Made by a program: the position numbers and the translations under genes. DNA of 64,000 nt from Craterostigma plantagineum (lineage: Eukaryota; Streptophyta; Magnoliopsida; Lamiales; Linderniaceae), in NCBI GenBank assembly GCA_027422505.1, contig JAPQWV010000050.1, positions 372,001 to 436,000 on the forward strand, given 5' to 3'. Shown piece by piece: positions 1-10,023 of the stretch. A model generated the notes under the pieces. It was not told where the DNA came from, did no database searches, and saw nothing but the letters and a program-made list of their open reading frames with translations. The stretch's first letter is position 1. Every line of letters starts with the position of its first letter.

Positions 1-440
1 TGGTATCATCATTTTACTTGATTACGTTGATGATATGATTTTAACAGGCAGCGATTCCCAAGGCATTGAGGATTTCAAGCATATTTGCACAACATCATTT
101 CATATGAAGGTCTCGGCGCACTCACATATTTCCTTGGTTTGGAAGTCTCATATGCTAGTAAGGAGTAGTTTTAACTCAAAAGAAATATATTGCTGATTTG
201 CTTTATCTTGCTAATCTTACGGATCAGAATACATGTTCCACTGCCATGGAACAAAATTTGAAGTTGAAGAGCAGTGAAAAAGCATCAATAACAGATCCTA
301 CACTATATCGAAGACTAGTGGGCAGTCTCATTTATTTCACTGTTACACGTACCAATATTTCTATTACGATACAAGTCGTAAGTCAATTTGTATGTCAACC
401 TAGGCGGCCGCATCTTTCACCTTGTAATAATCTCTAGCTA
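1..440 (+). pseudogene. Ty1/copia reverse transcriptase / RNase H fragment
   Basis: Translated pieces match the end of a copia reverse transcriptase and the start of its RNase H: a YFLGLEVSY stretch near 130-160, then YRRLVGSLIYFTVTRTNIS and VVSQF at about 306-395. Frames change and stops occur, so it is dead. No LTR is visible and the left side is cut by the window edge. It appears to lie in an intron of the kinase pseudogene that resumes at 504. Confidence 0.7.
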
Positions 441-531
441 TAAAAACATATATATTAGATTGGAGCAGTTAAGTAGTCTGAATTAAGCGTTTTGTTTTGG
501 TAGGCCGAGGTGATCTTTCTTGGGCAGTTAA

Positions 532-1046
532 TGTTGACTAAGCTCAAAACAACCAAAAAAAATCAAAAGGAGCCGCACAAATAGAAGTAGAAGATACGAT
601 ACGAAGAAAAATCAATATACAGACGCAAAGCAGACAAGCAAGAAAAATAAAAGTCAGAATACAATCTTGAAAATAAGATCTAATGGCGTCTGAGAAGAAA
701 TATGGATGATAGATAATATTTTATATTATAGACAAAGTAAAGATATGCATGATCGCATGTTCATATCAGATCTATACTAGATAGGTTATATATATATATA
801 TATATATATGCATGTGGCTGTGTAAGAATAAGTGTGAGGTTTGTGGGTGCGTAAAACGAGAGTGAGAGAAACCAAAAGAAAGTTGTGACAGTTGTGTGAG
901 TTTGCATGTATTACAGATAGAGTAAACCAAATTTGTACGTGAAAAAGCGTAGCAGAAAAATATTTTCAGTGTTCTCATACCCTTTCACACAAAAATATGT
1001 TCATTTTCCTCCTCTACCATTCCATCTTTACTCTCAAATATTAACA
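532..1046 (+). repeat. 5' LTR of copia-1
   Basis: Begins TGTTGACTAAG and ends AATATTAACA, immediately before the primer-binding site. It carries a longer TA run (about 790-808) than the 3' copy, which accounts for the 8-bp length difference. The promoter should lie here, but I cannot fix a TATA box because of the TA run. Confidence 0.95.
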
Positions 1047-1049
1047 AAT

Positions 1050-1062
1050 TGGTATCAGAGCC
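1050..1062 (+). promoter_or_regulatory. Primer-binding site of copia-1 (initiator tRNA-Met)
   Basis: TGGTATCAGAGCC lies three bases after the LTR end and directly abuts the gag ATG at 1063. It is complementary to the 3' end of plant initiator tRNA-Met, the usual copia primer. Confidence 0.9.
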
Positions 1063-4000
1063 ATGTCGTTCGTCGGAGCAACCAGTGGTCTACCCGTTCC
1101 TCGCCTCACCAAATCCAACTACGACAACTGGAGCATCCAGATGAAAGTGTTTCTCGGCGCTCGGGGTGTATGGGATATTGTTGAAACCGGACATACCGAA
1201 CCCAAAAATACAAAAGATTTCACAGAAGCCCAACGAAAGGCGTTGAAAGAATCCAGTGGACAAGATAGCGCCGCACTCTCCATCATCCACCAATCGCTAG
1301 ACGAAGCCGGTTTCGAAAAGATAGCCGGTGCGATAAATTCCAAGGAAGCTTGGGATACGCAAAGCATACAAAGGCGCCGATCGAGTAAGGAAAGTACGAT
1401 TGCAAACTCTTCGTGGCGAGTTCGAAATGACAAAAATGAAGGAGGGTGAAGGCGTGTCCGAGTATATAACGAGGGTGCAAACCATCGCGAACCAGTTGAA
1501 GAGAAACGGCGAGGCCCTAACCGATGCTCGAGTCGTCGAAAAAATTCTACGGTCTTTGACGAACGAATACGAAAATGTGGTGTGTGCTATTGAAGAATCG
1601 AAAGACCTCGAGAAGATGACGGTCGATGAACTCTCCGGTTCGCTCGAAGCTCACGAGCAACGGAAGAAAAAGAAGAAACAGGAATCGCTGGACGAGGCTC
1701 TACAGATGAAGTTATCGTTGAAAGATGACAAGGCGCTATATACTCATCACGGCCGAGGTCGAGGACGAGGCCAACGAGGACGAGGTTTCGGCCAAAATCC
1801 AGGCCGAGGACGAGGATATAATCCGGAACAACGACAAACGAGCAACCAAAATTGGAGAGGACGAGGCCGAGCTCAAGGACGAGGCGGTCGCTCAAATCGA
1901 CCGAGCGTTGAGTGCTACAATTGCGGCAAGTTCGGGCACTTCGCAAAAGACTGTTGGGCCGACAAAAAGGTGGAAGAAAATGCGAACCTAGTCGCACAAG
2001 AGGATCCAAAAGATGAAGGCGTTCTCCTAATGGCGCTCGAGGATACGAGTCCAGGCAACGATATGGTGTGGTATCTCGACACTGGTGCCAGCAATCATAT
2101 GAGCGGGCATAAACATCTCTTTACGGATCTAAAGAAGATTGAGGATGGCCATGTGTCCTTTGGAGACGCATCGAAAATTGAAGTCAAAGGCCGAGGGAAA
2201 ATATGCTTCTCTCAAAACGACGGCAGACAAGGATTGGTCGAGGACGTCTACTTCGTACCCGACTTGAAGACGAACATCTTAAGTATGGGGCAGTTGCTTG
2301 AAAAAGGATGTTCGGTGTTCATGAAGGACCGCTCGTTGCAACTAAGAAACAAAGATGGAAAAATGATCGCTCGGGTCGAGATGGAAAGGAACAGAATGTT
2401 CAAACTCAACCTGAAGGCAATTCAAGAGCGATGCTTGCAAGTTGACGTAGAGGACAAATACCACTTGTGGCATATGCGCTTCGGACATTTACACTACGGA
2501 GGCCTAAAGGAGCTCTCCAAACGAGGCATGGTGCACGGAATGCCGGTGATCGAGGGTGAAAAGAAACTTTGCGAAAGCTGCGTAATCGGGAAACATTCGA
2601 GGACGTCATTCCAGAAGCAGGCGGAATATCGAGCGCGCAACCCTCTTGAGCTCATTCACACTGATATATGTGGACCGATCACCCCAGGATCATTCGGCGC
2701 AAAGAGATACTTCATCACCTTCATCGATGACTACTCAAGAAAGACGTGGGTATATTTTTTGAAGGAAAAATCGGAAGCGCTCGAGATATTTAAAAAATTC
2801 AAGACAATGATCGAGAAGGCGACGAGTTCAAACATCAAGGCGCTTCGGTCCGACCGAGGTGGAGAATATACGTCGGGTGCTTTCGTGACGTTTTGCGAGG
2901 AACAAGGCGTCAGAAGGTTCCTCACCGCGCCATATTCTCCACAACAAAATGGTGTGGCCGAAAGGAAAAACCGAACCATACTTGACATGGTTTGGTCAAT
3001 GCTGAAAAGCAAGGGAATGCCAAAGGAGTTCTGGGCCGAGGCGGTAAAATGCGCGGTATATATTCAGAACCGGTGTCCACATCACAACCTCGAAAATCAA
3101 ACACCACAGGAAGCATGGACCGGCCGAAAACCGACGGTGGCGCACTTCAAAATATTTGGAAGCGTGGCGTATGCGCATGTGCCCGACCAGAAAAGAACCA
3201 AGCTTGACGACAAAAGTAAAAAGCTCGTGTTCATTGGATACGATGAAAAGACGAAGGCACACCGGCTGTTTGATCCCGAAAATAAAAAGGTGATGGTAAG
3301 TCGGGACGTTCGGATAGACGAAGAAAGCTCGTGGGGCTGGAATGTTGAAGAAAACATAACGCCTGAAGAACCACTGATCGTTGCACCAATACCTGTTCCG
3401 ATTTCGTCTCAAGAAAATGACGAGGAGGACGAACCAAGACAGCCGAAAATGCGAAGCATGCGGGACCTGTACCGATCAACCGAACAGGTTCACCTAGTCT
3501 GCTTATTGGCCGACTCGGAACAAATTAGTTTCGAAGAAGCCATAAGAGACAAGAGATGGAAAATGGCGATGGACGAGGAAATAAAAGCGATCGAAAAGAA
3601 CGACACATGGAAACTCGTGGAGTTGCCAAACGGGCATAAACCCATCGGAGTCAAATGGGTTTATAAGAAGAAGATAAATGCTCAAGGAAAAATTGAGCAT
3701 TACAAGGCGAGACTGGTGGCGAAGGGCTATCGACAGCAAGCGGGAATAGATTACGACGAAGTCTTTGCTCCGGTGGCAAGAATGGAGACAATTCGTTTGC
3801 TCCTCGCTCAAGCTGCACAACTCAGCTGGCCGATCTATCAAATGGACGTGAAGTCCGCTTTTCTGAATGGTGAACTCGAGGAAGAAGTCTACGTGGAGCA
3901 GCCCCCGGGATATACAAAACCAGGAAAAGAAGGTAAGGTGTTGAAATTAAAAAAGGCGCTTTATGGGCTAAAGCAAGCGCCACGAGCATGGAACACCAGG

Positions 4001-5048
4001 ATTGATGGATATTTCAAAAAGAACAAGTTCGAGCAATGTCCGTTCGAGCACGCTCTCTACGTCAAACGAGAAGGAAATGAAATTATCATCGTCGCACTCT
4101 ATGTCGATGATCTTATTTTCATGGGAAGCAGTGAGAAAATAGTCAACGATTTCAAGAAGGCGATGACGAAGGAATTCGAGATGACGGACTTGGGACTGAT
4201 GAAATATTTTCTCGGTCTCGAAGTCGAGCAAAGGAGCACGGGAATTTTTGTGTCGCAAGAAGCGTATGCGAAATATATTGAAGAAAAATAAAATGGAGGA
4301 AAGCAACCCGGTAGCGACACCGATGGAACTTGGAACAAAACTGTCCAAGTTTGAGGGAGGACAAGGAGTGAATGCGACCGATTATCGAAGTCTCGTGGGC
4401 AGTCTGCGATACTTGACCTGCACGAGACCCGATATCGCATACAGCGTTGGAGTCGTTAGCCGCTATATGGAAGACCCGAGGCAGTCACATCTAAAAGCGA
4501 TCAAGAGAATTCTTCGATACATTCGAGGAACACAATCATTAGGTCTATTTTATTCAAAGGCGAGCCACGGAAAATTGGTCGGATATTCGGACAGTGATTG
4601 GTGTGGAGATATCGATGATCGCAAAAGCACGGGTGGTTACGTATTTTATTTAGGAAGCACAGCGTTTACGTGGCTATCGAAGAAACAACCGATCGTGACT
4701 CTATCAACCTGTGAAGCAGAATATGTGGCAGCATCGTGGTGCGTCTGTCACGCTATCTGGCTGAGAAATTTATTACTCGAGTTGAATCTTAGACAAGATG
4801 AGCCAACCGAAATTCGAGTAGATAATAAATCAGCGATCGAGTTGGCGAAAAATCCAGTTCATCACGAGAGAAGCAAGCACATTGATGCGCGTTTTCATTT
4901 TATCCGGGAGCACGTTAAAAATGGTGCAGTGAAGATGGTACACGTCGCGAGTTCAGATCAAGTGGCGGATATTTTTACGAAGCCATTACCAACAAGCACA
5001 TTCGAGAATTTGAAACAGATGCTCGGGATGAAAGAACGAATGTTTTGA
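1063..5048 (+). pseudogene. copia-1 gag-pol polyprotein, two frameshifts
   Basis: Domains in order: Gag from 1063 (DUF4219/UBN2-like, LTKSNYDNWSIQMK), an RG-rich stretch and CCHC knuckle [14 protein letters not shown] near 1915, protease [11 protein letters not shown] near 2071, GAG-pre-integrase, integrase with [11 protein letters not shown] and [10 protein letters not shown] carrying the D-D-E residues, reverse transcriptase with [18 protein letters not shown] and YVDDL, and RNase H with YSDSDWCGD and LSTCEAEYVAA, ending at 5048. The frame breaks in Gag around 1358-1365 and again at the RT/RNase H border around 4276-4290. Otherwise the frame is open for about 960 codons. The PPT TTAAGGGAGGAATT follows at 5051-5064. 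The element probably needs help to move. Confidence 0.93.
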
Positions 5049-5064
5049 GCTTAAGGGAGGAATT

Positions 5065-5571
5065 TGTTGACTAAGCTCAAAACAACCAAAAAAAATCAAA
5101 AGGAGCCGCACAAATAGAAGTAGAAGATACGATACGAAGAAAAATCAATATACAGACGCAAAGCAGACAAGCAAGAAAAATAAAAGTCAGAATACAATCT
5201 TGAAAATAAGATCTAATGGCGTCTGAGAAGAAATATGGATGATAGATAATATTTTATATTATAGACAAAGTAAAGATATGCATGATCGCATGTTCATATC
5301 AGATCTATACTAGATAGGTTATATATATATATATGCATGTGGCTGTGTAAGAATAAGTGTGAGGTTTGTGGGTGCGTAAAACGAGAGTGAGAGAAACCAA
5401 AAGAAAGTTGTGACAGTTGTGTGAGTTTGCATGTATTACAGATAGAGTAAACCAAATTTGTACGTGAAAAAGCGTAGCAGAAAAATATTTTCAGTGTTCT
5501 CATACCCTTTCACACAAAAATTTGTTCATTTTCCTCCTCTACCATTCCATCTTTACTCTCAAATATTAACA
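5065..5571 (+). repeat. 3' LTR of copia-1
   Basis: 507 bp, identical to 532-1046 except for a shorter TA run and one A/T change near the end. The polypurine tract is directly upstream at 5051-5064. Confidence 0.95.
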
Positions 5572-7210
5572 GTTAAGGCATTCAAATTTGGTGAAGTTGT
5601 TGGGCTATTGCGGTGAAGATGAAGAGAGGCTTCTTGTCTATGAGTTTATGGCTAGAGGTAGCTTGGAGAACCATTTGTTCAGAAGTAAGATCTGTAATTT
5701 TTTGAGTATATTTTTTAATTAAGGTTATGAAATTGACTATATATATGAATAGGGTTGTCAACGTCACTTCCATGGGCAACGAGGGTGAAGATTGCAACAG
5801 GTGCAGCAAAAGGGCGGGCTTTCTTGCACTGCGTCGAGGCACCTGTCATATACATGGATTCAAAACTTCTAACATATTACTAGATTCTGTATGTATTAAT
5901 AACTAGACATGGTTTTATTTTGTGAATGCATCCAAAATAACAAAAAAAAATGTAAATATTCATTAATTTATGTGCTTTCCTAGGATTTCAATGCTAAACT
6001 ATCATACTTCGGATTAGCAACAATGGATCCTGAAGGATCCAAATCCCACGTTACCACTCGGGTCATGGGAACCTATGCCTATGCTGCTCTTGAATACGTT
6101 ACCACAGGTAACAGTTGTTCTATTTAAAAAGGGTTCATTTATTATTTTAGTCCAACAATGTAGGAGGGTGACTTTATAAGAATAACTAGTTTAGGGTGTG
6201 ACATTAAACAGATTATAGAAAAGTTTAAAATTTAAGCAATTTCGGAATATTATAGGCAAGATTTAAGATTTTGCCAAAACTTTGAGGTTTCAGCGTATAA
6301 TCTAAGGTTCCGATCCGGCAGATTTTGAGGTGTCACACTACACGAGCAATAGCTTTACAACTTAATCAAGTTTTCGACAAAATCTACGACTCCATCGTGT
6401 AATTACATAAATTGCTTAAATTTGAAAGTTATTATATCCGTATAATTTCAAAGCTTATAACTTCGACGTTCTTATAGGCCAACCTCTAAACTATAGGACT
6501 GAAAATATAAATAACCAAAAAAAAAAAAAACATTACATTTATATGCCATATAAGAAAAAAAAAATATTTTGCAGGTCATTTAACAACAAAGAGCGACGTC
6601 TACAGCTTTGGGGTGGTGCTATTTGAACTCCTGACAGGTAGAAGAGCCACGAACAAGAAAAGTCCTAAGGCCGAACAGAAATTGGTGGAATGAACGTAAC
6701 CATACTTGACAAGCAAGCAGCAGAAGATTACGCTGCATAATGGACTTAAGGCTCGCGGGCCAATACTCGGTTAAAGGTGCTAAAGAAATGGGCCTTTTAG
6801 CCCAAAAGTACATGGGCTTGAACCCAAAAGATAGGCCCAAAATGCCTGAGATTATCGATACACTCGAGAGGATTCAAGAGTTGACGGACATGGCTGTCCC
6901 TCATGGACATTGGCCGCCGCCTCCTAAATCGGCTAAGAATATTGGTCGTTTGAAGGGGAGGACAGAAATTGCATGTAGAAGTGTTGTTGTTGCTGCTAGT
7001 CCAAGAAGCAAGTAATATGCATATCTAAGTGTAATATATATTGATAGTAGTTATGGTGAATCTATGGCAAGGTATAAGTTGATGTGATTATGTGAATGTG
7101 ATATACATGTTCGTATGAATCTAAAAGGGGTTTTGTCTTTAACTACCAACCAACTTGGGTATAATAGCGGGCACAAAATTGACATGTGGCACAGGATGAA
7201 ATACACCGTT

Positions 7211-7910
7211 GGTCCGTTTGGATTCCAAATTTCGATCTGAAATTCGGATTTCCCCCAAATCTTGCGTTCGCTGATCGAACGGATTTTGATTTCAATTTCA
7301 TCTAAATCCGAGCGTAGCTTATTATCCATTACTTATAGGATTTTGAAATTCGAGACAAAAAAAGGATTTCAAAATTCGATGACAAAATAGTTCGTTTTCG
7401 AAATCCGAAGTGCATCTCCCGATTCCATGAATAATAATAATGATAACAACAACAACAACAACAATAATAATAATAATAATTTTTGGTGGATGAGTCGAGC
7501 GGACTTGCCAGCTTTATGAGCCGCGAGCTCGAGCTCATTATTGTCAGCTCGAGTTCACTCGTGGGTGCTCGAAAATTCAGGAGCTGGCTCACGATCTTGT
7601 TATTTTATTATTGTCAGCTCGAGTTGACTCATGGGTGCTCGAAAATTCACGAACCGGCTCGAGTTCACTCATGGGTGCTCGAAATTCACGAACTAGCTCA
7701 TTATCTTTATATTTTGTACTTCTATTATTTTTAATAAAAAAATATATATTTCCAACCCGACGAGCTTCACGAGCCCGAGCTCCATCTTTGAAATCCGGAT
7801 TTTGAAATCATTGCGTTTGCCAACCGATGGATTTGGATTTGAAATTACGATTTGAAATTCATAAATTAAAATCAAGCTATTTCATTTGAAGACGCTAATC
7901 CAACGCACCC
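7211..7910. mobile_element. Possible non-autonomous hAT-like element
   Basis: The left edge reads GGTCCGTTTGGATT and the right edge, reverse-complemented, GGGTGCGTTGGATT. This is the GGTGCGTTTGG type of terminus common in plant hAT MITEs. The sequence just inside both ends consists of similar GATTTCAAATCC-like motifs. I could not define a clean 8-bp duplication, so the call is weak. The rest of 7015-8435 holds no gene I can support. Confidence 0.3.
7545..7695. repeat. Three imperfect tandem copies of a GCTCGAG-type unit
   Basis: The unit GCTCGAGTTCACTCATGGG followed by TGCTCGAAAATTCA recurs at about 7547, 7616 and 7657, with spacers of different length. Short ORFs over it are by-products of the repeat. 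No coding meaning is apparent. Confidence 0.6.
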
Positions 7911-8435
7911 TAATTGGTGTTCCAACATGGAGAGAGTGGTGTTATACCACTTGAGTTTATATCGAAGTAGTTAACGACTTTTTAAAGGAAAGGTAATGAA
8001 GTTTTCTGTCTCTCTTTGAAACTAAAGTACAGTATAATAAAGAACATAAATTAATAGTAACCCTAAGCTAAGATATTAATTCTTTGTATGGACAAATCTA
8101 ATTTGATAGAAAGCTCTGACAAGTAAAAATTGAAATTTTGGAGCCGCAACGAGGAGTGCGTTGGGTGTCGAGGCGCTCGCTTCGGTTTTCAACTAATCAT
8201 CAATCCTAAAAAGTATATAATGCACATCATTAATTTAGTTACTCCTCTCATCGGATCTTAAAGAAGGCCTTGGGATTGGCAATATTGTACAATTGGGCCA
8301 AAATGTTCGGCCCATTAGTGATATTACTGAAACCATGCCAATATCTCTCTCACCCTAATAAAAAGAAGTGATGCGCTCTTAATCCATCCTACGGAATTAT
8401 CGTCACATCCAAAAGTTTCAATTCGCAAGCTGATT

Positions 8436-9490
8436 ATGGATTCTCAACAACCGCGTTCGATGAATTCCATCGACCATCTCCCTCAACAAATCATCTCTGA
8501 TATCTTATCGCTTCTCCCAGCGATAAGATATCAGAGATGTCGTCGTCGAACGACCCATCCTTCAGAAACCACAGCGTCGTCACGATCGGTTATTATTGTT
8601 TCAAGCAGTTGCCGTTAGCCTCGCTGTTGTCCGAGCCAACCGCCGAGGCCGTCGGCAGTGGTCGATTGAACGATTTCGTACGTGGTACACCAACTGGCAG
8701 CTGTAATGGGGTTATGTGCATCGGTTTATGCGAAACGAGCTTCGTCTTGCTGAATCCATCGATTAGGACGCGCAAGATTCTCCCTGATTTTCCTCTTGCC
8801 GAGGACTGTGACCACAGTTTGATATGGTGGGGGTTCGGTTACGTGGAGTCGATTGACGACTACAAGGTGTTTGCATTAATGCTTACATGTCAAACTGATT
8901 ACGATTGGGTGGCGAAGGTCTATAGTTTTAAAACCGGGCAGTTGGAGAACGGTCGATTATGACTCTGAATTCCCAATAGGGAGCATTGGACTACCCGCGC
9001 GCATCTCGATGGAAAGCTGTACTGGTTGAGGAAAGGTTATGCGGAGAGTGAACCGATATTGGGAATTACTGCAATCGATTTGGAGAACGATGAGTTTGGG
9101 ACTGTCTATAACGAAGGTTTGGGATGTTGAATCACTTGGTCATCGATGGTCGCATCTGCGCATTCTGTCAAAATGATTCAGGCTCAGAGGTTTGGGCCTT
9201 AAATGCAGCAAAGTCTTGGAATAAAATAATGGCCATTCCTCATCATGTTAGAGATGAGTTTTTGAGTCGATTTTCCGTGATTTTCGGTGTGGGCGATGGT
9301 ACGTTTCTGTGTCATGATGATCGGAATCTGGCTATTTATTGCCCGAAAGATTATGTGTTGCGAAAACTTAGGGTTCGTAACATGGGTTGGATACGTTTTG
9401 CATATGTTCATGTCGAAAGTCTAGTCCTACTGGAATCTGATGAAGTAGAAGAAGATCGATCAAACGTTCTAAGGACGAGTATTTGTAGAT
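8436..9490 (+). pseudogene. F-box protein with F-box-associated (FBA) domain, broken
   Basis: Starts with an ATG and an F-box helix, IDHLPQQIISDILSLLP. After about 28 codons the sequence folds back on itself (8492-8539), and the rest of the F-box is missing. FBA-type sequence then resumes in another frame: GSCNGVMCIG, LLNPSIRTRKILPDFP, FGYVESIDDYKVFALM, VYSFKTGQLEN to 8962. After further breaks comes HLVIDGRICAFCQ...VWALNAAKSWNKIMAIP to about 9455, where an LTR cuts it. Intact relatives are substrate adaptors of SCF ubiquitin ligases. This one is dead. Confidence 0.85.
8492..8539. repeat. Perfect 21-bp inverted repeat with 6-nt loop
   Basis: Arms 8492-8512 and 8519-8539 are exact reverse complements around TCTCCC. 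The left arm is the normal F-box coding sequence and the right arm is its inverted copy, sitting exactly where the gene loses the rest of the F-box. Confidence 0.95.
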
Positions 9491-9989
9491 GAACGTGAGT
9501 TTGATGTGGAAAGGAAGAAACAATTCCAACAGAGGAAGAAGAAACTCTTTTTCTTTATTTTCTGATACACGCACACAAGGCAACAAACCCTTTTTTCTCA
9601 CGCTCTCTCTCTTTTCAATATTAGCTCACATGGCACTTTGCCTTTTCTCTCCCACACTCACATGGCACGATGTGCCTTCTCTCACAAATTACATCATTAC
9701 ATACTCACATTTATATAGTACATACAACAGAGATAAAAGACAAACAAACTCAATAATGTAAGTTGAAAAAACAACTCCATGCCGCAGTCCAAGTCGTAAT
9801 ATGCGCAGTTCTTTTTTTTCTTTCTTTACTGCTATGCTTCTTCTTTTTTCTGTCTTCTTCACATTTTTCTTCTTCAAGTATTTTTCTTTTTTGCTGCTGT
9901 ATTGATTCTTCAAAAACTTGGGCTGATATATTTGTATTTTTCTTCATTTTTCTTCTCCTTTGGCTGCTGCTTTGAGATTATAGTCAACA
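9458..9989 (-). repeat. 3' LTR of family G copy 1 (outer end truncated)
   Basis: Matches 11926-12461 almost base for base, starting (element sense) TGTTGACTATAATC. The terminal segment corresponding to 11905-11925 is absent and the sequence passes straight into F-box DNA at GAAGATC. Confidence 0.9.
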
Positions 9990-10023
9990 AATTCCCCCCT
10001 TAATCTCAAAGCGTTTCTGTCTT

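Larger units (their letters stand above)
532..5571 (+). mobile_element. Ty1/copia LTR retrotransposon (copia-1), young, inserted in a kinase exon
   Basis: The element has 515-bp and 507-bp LTRs with TG...CA ends, a tRNA-iMet primer site, gag-pol and a polypurine tract, flanked by the 5-bp duplication GTTAA at 527-531 and 5572-5576. The LTRs differ by one substitution and by the length of a TA run, so insertion is recent. Integrase and GAG motifs look like the Tork/TAR side of copia, but that is a tentative placement. Confidence 0.95.
504..7014 (+). pseudogene. RLCK subfamily VII (PBS1-like) protein kinase pseudogene, split by a copia insertion
   Basis: Exon pieces are visible at 504-531 plus 5572-5684 (one exon divided by the copia element), 5753-5888, 5984-6107 and 6575-7014, each with GT/AG borders. 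They encode the kinase core from AEVIFLGQL and [11 protein letters not shown] through [31 protein letters not shown], the activation segment and the C lobe ending IQELTDMAVPHG. It is broken: the catalytic HRD-type loop reads YMDSK and then shifts frame, the DFG motif is YFG, APE is changed to ALE, and stops occur around 6690-6740 between subdomain X and the final helix. The N-lobe with the P-loop is not in the window. RLCK-VII kinases normally signal downstream of membrane receptors. This copy cannot be catalytic. Confidence 0.85.
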
